DNA from: Duganella margarita
Lineage (GTDB): Bacteria; Pseudomonadota; Gammaproteobacteria; Burkholderiales; Burkholderiaceae_D
Direction: 5' to 3'
Length of the DNA: 64,000 bases
Assembly (NCBI RefSeq): GCF_009857535.1
Contig: NZ_WWCS01000002.1
Location: 434,001 to 498,000, forward strand
The position numbers and the translations under genes are program-made. How positions within the stretch are numbered: position 1 is the stretch's first letter; every line of letters begins with the position of its first letter. Shown here piece by piece: positions 10,337 through 19,500 of the stretch. The notes beneath the pieces are model-generated. The model ran no database searches. It worked only from the letters and a program-made list of their open reading frames with translations, and was not told where the DNA came from.

Positions 10337-12577
10337 GTGAGCGAAGACAAGAGCAATCCCTGGCTGAATTGGCCAGGCAATCCCTTCAACCTTGCCCAGC
10401 AGGCAAGCGATTACTGGATCGACGCTGCGCAGCGCTCGGTCTTGTTCATGGACGTGCTGCGCCAACGCGGCGATGAACGCAACCACCGTGCCGAGCAGAC
10501 CGCGCCGCACGTGCTGACTTTTGCCTTCGACGTGGTGATGGACGGCCGTCACCTCGAGCGTCCAGTCAACTACGGCCTGCTGCACATCCAGCAGCCGGAC
10601 GGCGTCCAGCCCGATCCCACCAAGCGCCCGTTTATCGTGTTCGATCCGCGCGCCGGCCATGGTCCCGGCATCGGCGGCATGAAGCACGACAGTGAAATCG
10701 GCGTGGTGCTGAAAGCCGGCCACCCGTGCTATTTCGTCGGCTTCACGCCGCACCCGGTGCCCGGCCAGACGATTGAAGACGTGTGCCGCGCCGAAGCGCA
10801 ATTCATCGCCAAAGTGGCCGAGCTGCATCCGCACGCCGACGGCAAGCCGGCGCTGATCGGCAACTGCCAGGCCGGCTGGCAGATCATGATGACCAGCGCG
10901 CTCAATCCCGACCTGGTCGGACCGCTGGTGCTGGCCGGTGCGCCGCTGTCGTACTGGGCCGGCGTGCGCGGCAAGAATCCGCTGCGCTATCTCGGCGGCA
11001 TTCTCGGCGGCACCTGGATGACGGCACTGGCGGGCGACCTGGGCAACGGCATTTTCGACGGCGCGCAACTGGTCGAAAACTTCGAGAAGATGAATCCGTC
11101 GAATACACTGTGGAGCAAGAACTACAACGTCTACTCGAAGATCGATACCGAAGCGCAGCGCTTCCTCGACTTTGAAAAATGGTGGGGCAATCCGGTGCTG
11201 CTGAACGCCGGCGAGATGCAATACATCGCCGACTCGCTGTTCGTCGGCAACCGCCTGAGCGACGCCGCGCTGCTCGACAGCGCCGGCCACCGCATCGATC
11301 TGCGCAACGTGAAGTCGCCGATCGTGGTGTTCTGCTCGTGGGGCGACGACATCACGCCGCCGCAGCAGGCGCTGGGCTGGGTGCTCGACCTGTACGAGGA
11401 CGACGCGGCGCTGGTGGCCGGCGGCCAGACCATCATCTATTCCATGCACCAGAGCATCGGTCACCTGGGCATCTTCGTCTCGGCCTCGGTGGCCAACAAG
11501 GAGCATGAAGAATTCACCGCCGCGATGGACATGATCGACATCATGCCGCCCGGCCTGTACGAAGCGGTGTTCCTCGATAAAGACGAGGAAATGCTGCAGG
11601 CGGAAATCGCCGCCGGCGACCTGGCGGCCGGTGACTACGTGATGCGTTTTGAACGCCGCAACCTGGATGCGCTGCGCGCGCTGGGCGGCAACGACGTGGC
11701 CGACGAGCGCCGCTTCGCCACCGTCGCCCGCGTGTCGGAAATCAACAAGGGCCTGTACCAGACCCTGCTGAGTCCGGTGGTGAAAAGCCTGGTCACCGAG
11801 ACCAGCGCCGAACACCTGCGCGAGGCCCATCCGCTGCGCATGCGCTACACCGCGTTCTCCAGCAAGAACCCGCTGCTGAACCACATTCCGGCGCTGGCCG
11901 AGAAGGTGCGCGCCGAACGGCGGCCAGTGGCCAAGGACAATGTGTTCATGCAGCTGCAGGAGGCGTGGTCGAAGCAGATCGTCGAGTCGCTGGACCGCTA
12001 CCGCGATCTGCGCGACCAGCTCACCGAAAGCACCTTCCTCGGCGTGTATGGTTCGCCGTTGCTGCAGTCGCTGGTGGGGCTGAGCACCGATGGCGGCAAG
12101 CCGCGCCGCATCGGCCGCGACATCGCGCGCGAGGCCGCTGTCACCGCGCACCGCGCGGCGGCGGCGTTGCTGACCAAAGAGGGCGGCACGACCGAGGCCA
12201 TCATCCGCGGCTTGCTGTACATCTTCCGCAGCCCGGAAATGAGCGCGGCCGACGAGCGCGCGTTCGCGGCGATGCGCCAGCTGCGCCTGCGCACCACGGA
12301 CGACAAGGAGATGAGCGTAACCGTGCTCAAGCGCATCCTGCGGGAACAGTATGTGATGTTGCAGCTGAACGAGGCGGCGGCGCTGGCGGACTTGCCGCTG
12401 TTGTTGCCGGAGGAGCCCGAAGCGCGCGCGACCGCGCTGAGCATCGTGCGCCAGGTCGCCGGCGCCACCGGCACGCTGACCGGCGACGCCGCCGCGCGGC
12501 TGGAGCGGATCGCCGACATCTTCGGCCCGGCGGCGCCCAAGCTGGCGGTGGTGAACGGCAAGAAGAAGGGGGGCTAG
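10337..12577 (+). CDS. DUF3141 alpha/beta-hydrolase-like protein
   Basis: The 746-residue product matches the DUF3141 type related to PHA synthase/alpha-beta hydrolases. The segment IGNCQAGW places Cys177 in a G-x-C-x-G nucleophile elbow, the form found in polyhydroxyalkanoate synthases rather than Ser lipases. A later CSWGDDITPP gives a candidate Asp and SIGHLG a candidate His of a triad. The C-terminal third is helical and unassigned. The GTG at 10337 is chosen because TGGAGG lies six bases upstream. No PHA genes are nearby. The function of the family is not established to my knowledge; it is probably cytoplasmic, as no signal peptide is seen. Confidence 0.75.
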   Translation: MSEDKSNPWLNWPGNPFNLAQQASDYWIDAAQRSVLFMDVLRQRGDERNHRAEQTAPHVLTFAFDVVMDGRHLERPVNYGLLHIQQPDGVQPDPTKRPFIVFDPRAGHGPGIGGMKHDSEIGVVLKAGHPCYFVGFTPHPVPGQTIEDVCRAEAQFIAKVAELHPHADGKPALIGNCQAGWQIMMTSALNPDLVGPLVLAGAPLSYWAGVRGKNPLRYLGGILGGTWMTALAGDLGNGIFDGAQLVENFEKMNPSNTLWSKNYNVYSKIDTEAQRFLDFEKWWGNPVLLNAGEMQYIADSLFVGNRLSDAALLDSAGHRIDLRNVKSPIVVFCSWGDDITPPQQALGWVLDLYEDDAALVAGGQTIIYSMHQSIGHLGIFVSASVANKEHEEFTAAMDMIDIMPPGLYEAVFLDKDEEMLQAEIAAGDLAAGDYVMRFERRNLDALRALGGNDVADERRFATVARVSEINKGLYQTLLSPVVKSLVTETSAEHLREAHPLRMRYTAFSSKNPLLNHIPALAEKVRAERRPVAKDNVFMQLQEAWSKQIVESLDRYRDLRDQLTESTFLGVYGSPLLQSLVGLSTDGGKPRRIGRDIAREAAVTAHRAAAALLTKEGGTTEAIIRGLLYIFRSPEMSAADERAFAAMRQLRLRTTDDKEMSVTVLKRILREQYVMLQLNEAAALADLPLLLPEEPEARATALSIVRQVAGATGTLTGDAAARLERIADIFGPAAPKLAVVNGKKKGG

Positions 12578-12589
12578 GCCGGCAGCAGC

Positions 12590-13042
12590 CTAGCGCAGCT
12601 GCTTGCGCATGAAGACGCTGCAGGGATCGTCCGGATAGTCGCCGTACGGGCCGCAGCGCTCAAAGCCGTGGCGCTCGTAGAGAGCGAGCGCTGCCGGCTG
12701 CGACGGCCCGGTTTCCAGCACCATCAGCGGACAGCCGGCGTCGCGCGCGGCCTGTTCCAGCGTTTCCATCAGCCGGCCCGCCAGCCCCTGGCCGCGCGCC
12801 GCCGGCTGCACGTACATGCGTTTGATCTCGCCGTATGCAGGGGACAGCACCACCGCGCCGCAGCCGGCGATCACGCCGTCCACGCCGCGCGCCACGGCGA
12901 ACTTTACTTCCGGCTGCATCAGCGCATTCAGGTCCAGCGCGTAGACGGATTCCGGCGGATACAACGTCAGGTGGTAAGCATCGAGATCGGCGATCAGGGC
13001 GATCACGTCCGGCTGGTTGGGGGATTCAAAGGTGATGTGCAT
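12590..13042 (-). CDS. GNAT family N-acetyltransferase
   Basis: A 150-residue acetyltransferase of the GNAT superfamily, which moves acetyl from acetyl-CoA to an amine. Motif A is visible as MYVQPAARGQGLAGRLMETL, with the acetyl-CoA loop RGQGLAG. The downstream LALYERHGFERCGPY is the usual C-terminal beta-bulge region. The substrate cannot be told from the sequence. It is convergent with the DUF3141 gene, 12 bases apart, and divergent from the membrane-protein gene at 13117. Confidence 0.88.
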   Translation of the reverse strand: MHITFESPNQPDVIALIADLDAYHLTLYPPESVYALDLNALMQPEVKFAVARGVDGVIAGCGAVVLSPAYGEIKRMYVQPAARGQGLAGRLMETLEQAARDAGCPLMVLETGPSQPAALALYERHGFERCGPYGDYPDDPCSVFMRKQLR

Positions 13043-13116
13043 GGAGCTAGTATAGCGGCCGTCACGGAGCGGCGTATCGCGTGGACTGGAAAAAAACTAC
13101 GCGTTACCATTCATGC

Positions 13117-13725
13117 ATGACCCCGCCTACTGCTCCCCACGCGCCCGCCCGCACGCCTGCCCGTTCCATTGCCATGCTGGTCGCGATGCTATTGCTGTCC
13201 GGCCTGGTGACGGTGATCGCCGCCTACCTCGCGCTGGAGTGGATGCCGTGTCGGTGGTTTGGCTCCAGTTTCGAAGGCGGGTGCGGTTACGGGGCCATGT
13301 GGACCGCTGCCGGCATGGCCGTGTTGCTATGGCCGCTGTTATTTCTCGGCGCCGCCGCACTGTATTTCAGGCGGGGGCGGGACGCCACGCCGCCACCGGT
13401 GCCGATGGCAGACGCGCCGTCAGCACAACTGGTGAAACTATCGCGCGTGGTGCTGGGGCTGACCTTGCTGATGCAGCTCATGCCGCTGCTGCTGGCGTTG
13501 GCCCACGTTGATTTGTCGCTGGTCGCCGATATGGCATTGCGGTGGCTGACCTTGCTCATGCTGGTGCTCAACGCCGTGTTTGTCTACCTGATTGCCGTGC
13601 ACAGCCATCGACAGCTGCTGGCATTGGCGCTGGCGCTGATCGCCGTGCTGTTTGGCTGGATGGGGGCGGCGGGCGTCGGCATTTACCTGCATAGCCAACT
13701 CCGCCGCTCCCCGCCTGCCGGCTAA
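13117..13725 (+). CDS. Hypothetical integral membrane protein
   Basis: I do not recognise this 202-residue protein. After a Pro/Ala-rich N-terminus it has about five hydrophobic segments (AMLVAMLLLSGLVTVIAAYL, AVLLWPLLFLGAAALYF, LGLTLLMQLMPLLLALAH, WLTLLMLVLNAVFVYLIAV, LLALALALIAVLFGWMGAAG). The second loop holds two Cys. The ATG at 13117 is preferred over an in-frame GTG 36 bases upstream because it gives a short polar N-terminus. Its stop overlaps by 4 bases the stop of the convergent gene at 13722. Confidence 0.6.
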   Translation: MTPPTAPHAPARTPARSIAMLVAMLLLSGLVTVIAAYLALEWMPCRWFGSSFEGGCGYGAMWTAAGMAVLLWPLLFLGAAALYFRRGRDATPPPVPMADAPSAQLVKLSRVVLGLTLLMQLMPLLLALAHVDLSLVADMALRWLTLLMLVLNAVFVYLIAVHSHRQLLALALALIAVLFGWMGAAGVGIYLHSQLRRSPPAG

Positions 13726-14456
13726 TCCTTCGAGCCGGGCGAAATGGTTTTGCTGACGTTGCCGCGTTCGTCCAGCATCTGGATCAATGGCGCGCCGTCT
13801 GCGCTTACCAGCAGCATCATGCGCACGCGGCCCTGGGCGTCCTTCAGTTGCAGCGCCGAGCCCTTGTCGCGCGTATTGCCCAGCCAGATGCGGTTGACGC
13901 TCAGGCGTCCTTCGTCGCTCAGCTTTTGCCAGTAGGCGTCGCGCTGATCGGCCGGCAGCTTGCGCGCCTCCTCGCCGAAACGCTGGATGTCGGCCATCGA
14001 GGTTTTCTGGAAGTAGGGCACGTCGTTGATCCTGACACCGGTCTGCCGGTGGTTGGCGCTGTCGTTATTCAACAGTTGCAGCGCCTGGTCCTGGCGGAAG
14101 CGGTCGAAGGTCAGCGACAGGCCGGACGAGACCTTGCCGTCGGCGCTGATGCTGCCTTTCTGGATCAGGCCGCCGTTCTCGGTGCCTTCGTCATTAATGA
14201 ACAGCATGCCGGCGAAGGCGCGGCGGTCGGGCCGCTCGCCCTCCTTGCCCTGCATGAAATCGCCGGGGAACTGCGCGCGGTTGGAAATCACCAGCCGCCT
14301 GGTGCCGTCCGGCTCGACGACGTTGATGCGGCCGACGGTGATTTCGTCAAACGCGGCCAGCTTGCCGGGATCGCGCGCGCCGGTCAGCAGGACTACCGCG
14401 ATGAGGCCGCCGGCCATGGCGGCGGCGCCGGCCAGGAAGGTCTTAAGCTGCGACAT
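13722..14456 (-). CDS. Membrane-anchored protein, partner of the XRE regulator
   Basis: The 244-residue product has one N-terminal membrane segment (FLAGAAAMAGGLIAVVLLTG). A periplasmic part follows with repeated short beta-type motifs (EITVGRINVVEPDGTRRLVI, SVNRIWLGNTRDKGSALQLK, DAQGRVRMMLLVSADGAPLI), suggesting a small beta-rich sensor or scaffold domain. I do not recognise a named family. The ATG at 14456 has GGAGGT upstream. It overlaps the end of the XRE gene by 14 bases, so the two are almost certainly co-translated and probably work together. Confidence 0.6.
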   Translation of the reverse strand: MSQLKTFLAGAAAMAGGLIAVVLLTGARDPGKLAAFDEITVGRINVVEPDGTRRLVISNRAQFPGDFMQGKEGERPDRRAFAGMLFINDEGTENGGLIQKGSISADGKVSSGLSLTFDRFRQDQALQLLNNDSANHRQTGVRINDVPYFQKTSMADIQRFGEEARKLPADQRDAYWQKLSDEGRLSVNRIWLGNTRDKGSALQLKDAQGRVRMMLLVSADGAPLIQMLDERGNVSKTISPGSKD

Positions 14457-15198
14457 GGCGACCTCCACCGGCTTTGCGCATGCGCCACTCGACCACTGCC
14501 AGCAACAGTCCACTAAACATCAGCAGCGCGCCGAGGTATTGCAGGAGGATGTTTTTTGACGAGTGGACATAAGTCACATCGACCAGTTCAAATTTGCGTT
14601 TGCCGTTGCCGGCGGGCTCGAAAAACACGCCGCCGCGATTGCCCCAGACCTCGATGGTCTGCACCTTGCCGCGGTTGGCCTGGAACTCGGCCTGCGAACG
14701 CATCGACTCTTCCATGGTGATAATGCGCGCGGCCATTTTGAGATCCTGGATTTTGGGGAACTGTTCGAAGATCTGGTCCGATTCGCCGTCCAGAATCACG
14801 CCCTGTGACTTATATTTGTACAGATTATTGGCGAAGAAAATGCCATCGTTGGCAGCGAGCATCATCGCAAAACCGAGCAGGCAGGCCGCCGCCGCACCCC
14901 AGATGTATTTGCGGGCGTCATGCAAACGCCGCTGCACTTCGCCGTTGAGGAACTGGCTGACCTCCGGAATATGGCGCAACGAGCTTTGCAGGATCGCCCG
15001 GTCTATATCGGCCAGCAACTCCTGTGGCGCCAATTGCAGCGCCTTGACGATGCTGCTGAACATATCGGCCGACGGCTGCGACTTGTCATTTTCCAGTTTG
15101 GACAGATACGACTGCTCAATGCCGATCGCTTCCGCAAACTGCGGCTGCGTCAGATTTCTCGCTGTGCGGATCTGCTTCAGCTTTTCTCCAAAATTCAT
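14443..15198 (-). CDS. Membrane-bound XRE-family transcriptional regulator
   Basis: The 251-residue protein starts with a Cro/C1-type helix-turn-helix (residues about 4-60: LKQIRTARNLTQPQFAEAIG, then EQSYLSKLENDKSQPS). Unusually it continues with a membrane helix near residue 100 (IWGAAAACLLGFAMMLAA), a roughly 100-residue extracytoplasmic domain, and a second helix near the end (ILLQYLGALLMFSGLLLAVV). This makes it a one-component transmembrane sensor-regulator. The ATG at 15198 follows AAAGG; a TTG six bases earlier is possible. It overlaps its downstream partner and is divergent from dusA. Confidence 0.8.
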   Translation of the reverse strand: MNFGEKLKQIRTARNLTQPQFAEAIGIEQSYLSKLENDKSQPSADMFSSIVKALQLAPQELLADIDRAILQSSLRHIPEVSQFLNGEVQRRLHDARKYIWGAAAACLLGFAMMLAANDGIFFANNLYKYKSQGVILDGESDQIFEQFPKIQDLKMAARIITMEESMRSQAEFQANRGKVQTIEVWGNRGGVFFEPAGNGKRKFELVDVTYVHSSKNILLQYLGALLMFSGLLLAVVEWRMRKAGGGRHVAA

Positions 15199-15230
15199 AC
15201 TCAAGACCTTTCGACGGTGAACATGGAACG

Positions 15231-15289
15231 TATTCTTGGGTATTCATGCAAGAATGGAAAGGTGAATATGGTGGAATATGCAAGAATAT
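15231..15289. promoter_or_regulatory. Cluster of TATTCTTG-type repeats, candidate XRE operator
   Basis: TATTCTTGGGTATTC (15231-15245) is followed by its inverted partner CAAGAAT (15249-15255). A further inverted copy, GAATATGCAAGAATA (15274-15288), lies downstream. The three sites sit between the XRE gene and dusA. Autoregulation by the XRE protein is inferred. Confidence 0.45.
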
Positions 15290-15337
15290 CGTTACCCGGC
15301 GGCGTGACAGGCCCGGCGGCAGGCCGGCTTTTCGCTG

Positions 15338-15343
15338 TATAAT
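15338..15343 (+). promoter_or_regulatory. -10 box of dusA (TATAAT)
   Basis: A consensus TATAAT lies 34 bases before the dusA start codon. No clear -35 box is seen at the proper distance in the GC-rich upstream sequence. Confidence 0.45.
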
Positions 15344-15377
15344 GACGACCCCCTGATTGTTTACTTCAGTTGCCTCC

Positions 15378-16403
15378 ATGACCATCATCACTTTGCCGAC
15401 CGCCGACCAAGCACCCGTAGTGCCAAGCCGCCGCCTGTCCGTTGCACCGATGATGGACTGGACCGACCGCCACTGCCGCGTATTCCACCGTCATATCAGC
15501 AAGCACACCTGGCTGTACACCGAGATGGTGACCACCGGCGCGCTGGTGTATGGCGACGTAGAACGCCACCTGCGCTTCAACGAGGAAGAGCATCCGGTGG
15601 CCCTGCAACTGGGCGGCAGCGACCCGACCGACCTGGCCACCAGCGCCAAACTGGGCGAGCAGTGGGGCTACGACGAGATCAACCTCAACTGCGGTTGCCC
15701 GTCGGAGCGCGTGCAGAAGGGCGCGTTCGGCGCCTGCCTGATGGCCGAGCCGCAACTGGTGGCGGACTGCGTCAAGGCGATGCGCGACGCGGTGTCGATC
15801 GACGTCACCGTCAAGCACCGCATCGGCATCGATGACGTGCAAAGTTATGACTTCGTCCGCGATTTCGTCGGTAAAGTGGCGGATGCGGGGTGTACCACCT
15901 TCATCGTCCACGCCCGCAATGCGATCCTGAAAGGGCTGTCGCCGAAGGAAAACCGCGAAATCCCGCCGCTGAAGTATGACTATGCGTACCAGCTCAAGCG
16001 CGACTTCCCTGACTTCGAAATCATCATCAACGGCGGCATCAAGACCGAGGCCGAAATCGATGAGCACCTGAAGCATCTGGACGGCGTGATGCTGGGCCGC
16101 GAGGCGTATCACAACCCGTTCGTGATGGCCAACTTCGACCAGCGCTACTACGGCGACAGCCGTGCGCCGCTGACCCGCGACCAGGTGCTGGAAGCCATGA
16201 TTCCCTACATCCAGGCCCAGCTGGCGCAGTACGGCCCGCTCGGCCTCAAGCTCAATTCCATCACCCGTCACATGCTCGGCATCATGACCGGCCTGCCGGG
16301 CGCCCGCGCCTTCCGTCAGACGTTGTCCGACTCCAAAAAGCTCGCCCTCGGCGACGCCAATCTCCTGCTCGAAGCCGCAGCCCGACTGCGTATTGCTGCG
16401 TAG
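15378..16403 (+). CDS. dusA: tRNA-dihydrouridine synthase A
   Basis: DusA is a flavoenzyme that uses FMN and NADPH to reduce U20/U20a in tRNA D-loops. The 341-residue protein shows the N-terminal barrel segment LSVAPMMDWTDRHCR, the active-site region NLNCGCPSERVQKGAFGACL with its catalytic Cys, VKHRIGID, FIVHARNA and the FMN-phosphate segment INGGIKT plus GVMLGREAY. The length and motifs fit DusA rather than DusB or DusC. The ATG at 15378 is preferred over an upstream in-frame TTG because it gives the normal N-terminus. It is divergent from the XRE gene and appears monocistronic. Confidence 0.95.
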   Translation: MTIITLPTADQAPVVPSRRLSVAPMMDWTDRHCRVFHRHISKHTWLYTEMVTTGALVYGDVERHLRFNEEEHPVALQLGGSDPTDLATSAKLGEQWGYDEINLNCGCPSERVQKGAFGACLMAEPQLVADCVKAMRDAVSIDVTVKHRIGIDDVQSYDFVRDFVGKVADAGCTTFIVHARNAILKGLSPKENREIPPLKYDYAYQLKRDFPDFEIIINGGIKTEAEIDEHLKHLDGVMLGREAYHNPFVMANFDQRYYGDSRAPLTRDQVLEAMIPYIQAQLAQYGPLGLKLNSITRHMLGIMTGLPGARAFRQTLSDSKKLALGDANLLLEAAARLRIAA

Positions 16404-16741
16404 AACTACGTATATTGACAAACTTTCATTGGCTGTGGTGGCATTTCCACACAGAAAGTTCGTTTGCGTATTTTCCGGGCAGTAATTGCTTGCTTTGAGG
16501 CAAAATTTGCATCTATAATTCCTGAATATACACACATATCCACCGACTTTCGTGATGTATTGGGGTTCCAAAAAACGACACGCTGGCTGCTGGTGGAGCT
16601 GCAAATTTTTGCATTCGCAGTCATTGTTTGCTACTGTCACAGCTTATTACTTAGCAGCAAGGGTTTTGTTCCGATGACATCCCAAGCGTTGTGTCATCCA
16701 TGGCAACTTCTATCAACTGTGTCACTTAAGAAGAAGACGAA
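16404..16741. other. Non-coding gap between dusA and the chemoreceptor gene
   Basis: This 338-base stretch is AT-richer than its flanks. A short imperfect hairpin (GTGGCATTTCCAC) lies near 16438. I see no convincing ORF; an 81-codon frame inside lacks any recognisable feature. A sigma-28 type promoter was looked for and not found. Confidence 0.4.
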
Positions 16742-18493
16742 ATGAATTTAGCAAAAATGAAAGTCGGTACCCGCCTGGGCCTCGGATTCGCCCTGGTGCT
16801 GGTATTCCTGGTGGCCGTGACTGCTGTCGGCATCCTGCGCATGTCGCAGATCCAGAACCGTCTGGACCACGTCATCAGCGTCAACAACGTCGTCTCCCGC
16901 CTGGTGGTGGACATGCGCAACAACGTCGCCGAGCGCATCAACTCGCTGCGCGTGCTGACCATGATTGCCGATCCGGCCGACATGGAACAGGACATGAAGC
17001 GCATCAAGGAACTGTCGGTTACTTATACCGAGTTCCAAAACAAGCTGAGCAAGCAGTTCGCGGAGGAATCGCTGCCGGAAGAGAAAAACCTGCTGGTCGC
17101 AGTCAAGGAAGCGGAAGCGGTCGCCATGCCGGCCATCGCCAAGGCCTCGGAACTGTGGCTGGCCAGCAAGCCTGAAGAAGCCACCCGCGTGCTGGTGAAA
17201 GAAATTCGTCCAGCCCAGAAAAAATGGATGGCGTCCCTGGAGCAACTGGGCGCGCTGGAAGACAAGATGAACGCACAGATGCAGGTGGATGCCGCCAATG
17301 GCTTCTCCAGCGCCCGTACCTTTATGATCATCATGGGCCTGCTGGCCGTGGCGATCTCGGTCGTGGCTGCGCTGGTCATCACCCGCGGCCTGCTGAAGCA
17401 GCTGGGCGGCGAGCCGGACTACACCGCCTCGATCGCCGGCAGCATCGCCGCTGGCGACCTGTCGATCTCGATCAACACCACCGGCGCCGACAAGAACAGC
17501 CTGGTCGTGGAAATGCGTGAAATGCGCAACAGCCTGCGCGACATCGTCAGCCAGGTGCGTACCGGTACCGAAACCATCGGCACCGCCTCGCGTGAAATCG
17601 CCGCCGGTAACGTTGACCTGTCGTCGCGTACTGAAATGCAGGCATCGTCGCTGGAAAAAACCGCATCGGCCATGGACGAGCTGACCTCGACCGTGAAACA
17701 GAACGCCGACAACGCCCGTGAAGCCAACCAGCTGGCCTCGGCCGCTTCGGATGTGGCGGTCAAGGGTGGCCAGGTGGTATCGCAAGTGGTCGATACCATG
17801 AGCTCGATCGATGCCTCGGCCAAGAAGATTGTCGACATCATCGGCGTGATCGATGGCATCGCTTTCCAGACCAACATCCTGGCGCTGAACGCGGCCGTGG
17901 AAGCCGCCCGTGCCGGTGAGCAAGGCCGTGGCTTCGCCGTGGTGGCGTCGGAAGTGCGTAACCTGGCGCAACGTTCGGCCGGTGCGGCAAAAGAAATCAA
18001 GATGCTGATCGATGACTCGGTCGAGAAGGTCGGCGCCGGCACCAAGCTGGTCGGCCAGGCCGGTGTGACGATGGACGAGGTGGTGTCGTCGGTGCGCCGC
18101 GTGACCGACATCATGAGCGAAATCGCCAACGCCAGCCAGGAGCAGAGCGCCGGTATCGCCCAGGTCAACCAGTCGATCATCGAGATGGACAGCATGACCC
18201 AACAAAATGCCGCGCTGGTGGAAGAAGCCGCCGCCGCAGCACAAAGTTTGCAAGATCAGGCCAGCGAGCTGTCGCGCGTGGTCAGCGTCTTCAAACTGGT
18301 GGAAGGCGAGGAGCGCGCGCCTGTGGCAGCGCCTGCAATGGCCACCAGGGCAGCCGTGGTCAAGCCCATCACCGCCGCCCGTGCGCCCGTGAAGAAACTG
18401 GCGGCCAAGCCAGCGCCTGCACCGGCCGCCAAACCGAAAAAAGTCGCCGCAGCAGCCAGCACCGCCGGCAGCGATGAGTGGGAAGAGTTCTAA
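16742..18493 (+). CDS. Methyl-accepting chemotaxis protein
   Basis: A 583-residue transmembrane chemoreceptor. The first membrane helix ([18 protein letters not shown]) is followed by a four-helix-bundle periplasmic domain to about residue 190. A second helix ([20 protein letters not shown]), a HAMP region and the cytoplasmic signalling coiled coil follow. The highly conserved hairpin tip reads [20 protein letters not shown] near residue 375. After a Pro/Ala-rich linker the chain ends in DEWEEF, matching the xWxxF tether recognised by CheR/CheB. This suggests efficient methylation. The ligand is unknown. No other che genes are adjacent. Confidence 0.95.
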   Translation: MNLAKMKVGTRLGLGFALVLVFLVAVTAVGILRMSQIQNRLDHVISVNNVVSRLVVDMRNNVAERINSLRVLTMIADPADMEQDMKRIKELSVTYTEFQNKLSKQFAEESLPEEKNLLVAVKEAEAVAMPAIAKASELWLASKPEEATRVLVKEIRPAQKKWMASLEQLGALEDKMNAQMQVDAANGFSSARTFMIIMGLLAVAISVVAALVITRGLLKQLGGEPDYTASIAGSIAAGDLSISINTTGADKNSLVVEMREMRNSLRDIVSQVRTGTETIGTASREIAAGNVDLSSRTEMQASSLEKTASAMDELTSTVKQNADNAREANQLASAASDVAVKGGQVVSQVVDTMSSIDASAKKIVDIIGVIDGIAFQTNILALNAAVEAARAGEQGRGFAVVASEVRNLAQRSAGAAKEIKMLIDDSVEKVGAGTKLVGQAGVTMDEVVSSVRRVTDIMSEIANASQEQSAGIAQVNQSIIEMDSMTQQNAALVEEAAAAAQSLQDQASELSRVVSVFKLVEGEERAPVAAPAMATRAAVVKPITAARAPVKKLAAKPAPAPAAKPKKVAAAASTAGSDEWEEF

Positions 18494-18604
18494 GCAGTTC
18501 TGAAAAATATTTGCCGCAGTCTGCCGTCCGCTGTTGTGGACAGATGGCCCGCTGTGGAGTTCGTTTAACCAGTCATTAATAACAAATTGTTGGGAAATCG
18601 TAAT

Positions 18605-18937
18605 ATGAACAAGTCTGTATTCGCCGCTGTCATCCTGTCCGTCGCCACCTCGGCTGTGTTTGCTGCTGAAGTGCCAGCCTCGCTGTCCGACAAAAACTGC
18701 AAAGCGGAATATCCAAAAGCCTCGCTGCTGAACGAAGAGCAGGGCGACGTCTCGATGGCCTTCCTGGTCGGCGCCGACGGCAATGTGATGGATTCCAAAG
18801 TGGAAAAGTCGAGCGGCTACAAAAACCTCGACAAAGCCGCGCTGAAAGCACTGAGCGCCTGCAAATTCAAACCAGGCACCAAGGATGGCGCTGTAGCCCA
18901 GACCTGGACCAAGGTCGACTACAGCTGGAAGCTGTAA
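18605..18937 (+). CDS. Orphan periplasmic TonB C-terminal-like protein, copy 1
   Basis: A 110-residue protein with a signal peptide ending SAVFA and a mature part resembling the TonB C-terminal (energy transducer) fold. The visible segments are CKAEYPKASLLNEEQGDVSM, FLVGADGNVMDSKVEKSSGY and LDKAALKALSACKFKPGT. It lacks the N-terminal anchor helix and proline-rich spacer of real TonB. It therefore cannot span the periplasm alone and may bind a partner in the periplasm. It is a tandem paralogue of the next gene. The ATG at 18605 is chosen for the signal peptide. Confidence 0.75.
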   Translation: MNKSVFAAVILSVATSAVFAAEVPASLSDKNCKAEYPKASLLNEEQGDVSMAFLVGADGNVMDSKVEKSSGYKNLDKAALKALSACKFKPGTKDGAVAQTWTKVDYSWKL

Positions 18938-18948
18938 TTAGTCTCAAA

Positions 18949-18972
18949 CAGGCTCTGCATGGGTAGAGCCTG
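18949..18972 (+). other. Hairpin between the two TonB-C-like genes
   Basis: CAGGCTCT and AGAGCCTG form an 8-bp stem with an 8-nt loop. No T-run follows, so it may be a weak terminator or an mRNA-stability element. Confidence 0.4.
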
Positions 18973-19005
18973 CACGCCGGATTCTTACACTTTTGGGGAA
19001 ATCAG

Positions 19006-19347
19006 ATGTTTACAAATAAGCGTTGGTTGAGTGTGATCGCAGCTGTGTTGATGTCGGGCACCGCTTTTGCCGCTGAAGTTCCGGCATCGTTCGATGCCAA
19101 GAACTGCAAGGCTGAGTATCCAAAAGCCTCCCTGATGAATGAAGAGCAGGGTACCGTGTCGATGTCCTTCCTGGTCAAGCCGGACGGTAGCGTTGCTGAT
19201 TCCAAGGTCGACAAAAGCAGCGGTTTCAAGAATCTGGACAAGGCCGCCATCAAGGCGCTGAGCGCCTGCAAATTCAAGCCAGGCACCAAGGACGGCGCAC
19301 CGGCCGAAACCTGGACCAAGGTTGATTACGCCTGGAAACTGGACTAA
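19006..19347 (+). CDS. Orphan periplasmic TonB C-terminal-like protein, copy 2
   Basis: A 113-residue paralogue of the preceding gene. It shares the AEVPAS start of the mature protein, NCKAEYPKASL, FKPGTKDGA and the WTKVDY end. Two Cys are conserved in both copies and could form a disulfide. A signal peptide (ending GTAFA) is clear. The tandem arrangement and high similarity point to a recent duplication. A strong terminator follows. Function beyond the TonB-C-like fold is not known. Confidence 0.75.
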   Translation: MFTNKRWLSVIAAVLMSGTAFAAEVPASFDAKNCKAEYPKASLMNEEQGTVSMSFLVKPDGSVADSKVDKSSGFKNLDKAAIKALSACKFKPGTKDGAPAETWTKVDYAWKLD

Positions 19348-19376
19348 TCTGGCTGAAGGCGGCCGCGTGTTGAGCA

Positions 19377-19409
19377 AAAAGGAACCGACTGCGGTTCCTT
19401 TTTTTTTCG
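19377..19409 (+). terminator. Rho-independent terminator after the TonB-C pair
   Basis: AAAAGGAACCG and CGGTTCCTTTT form an 11-bp stem with an ACTG loop, followed by a run of T. Confidence 0.93.
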
Positions 19410-19500
19410 GCTGTCATGACTGTTGTAAGCAACTGTAATGGCGCAAGAGTGCCACGCGAGTTCCTTATATAGTACGATCTGGATTAAGGAGAAAACCGCC

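Noticed and set aside
16464-16745. A 93-codon frame upstream of the chemoreceptor
   Set aside because: No ribosome site, atypical composition, and the end overlaps the start of the chemoreceptor gene.
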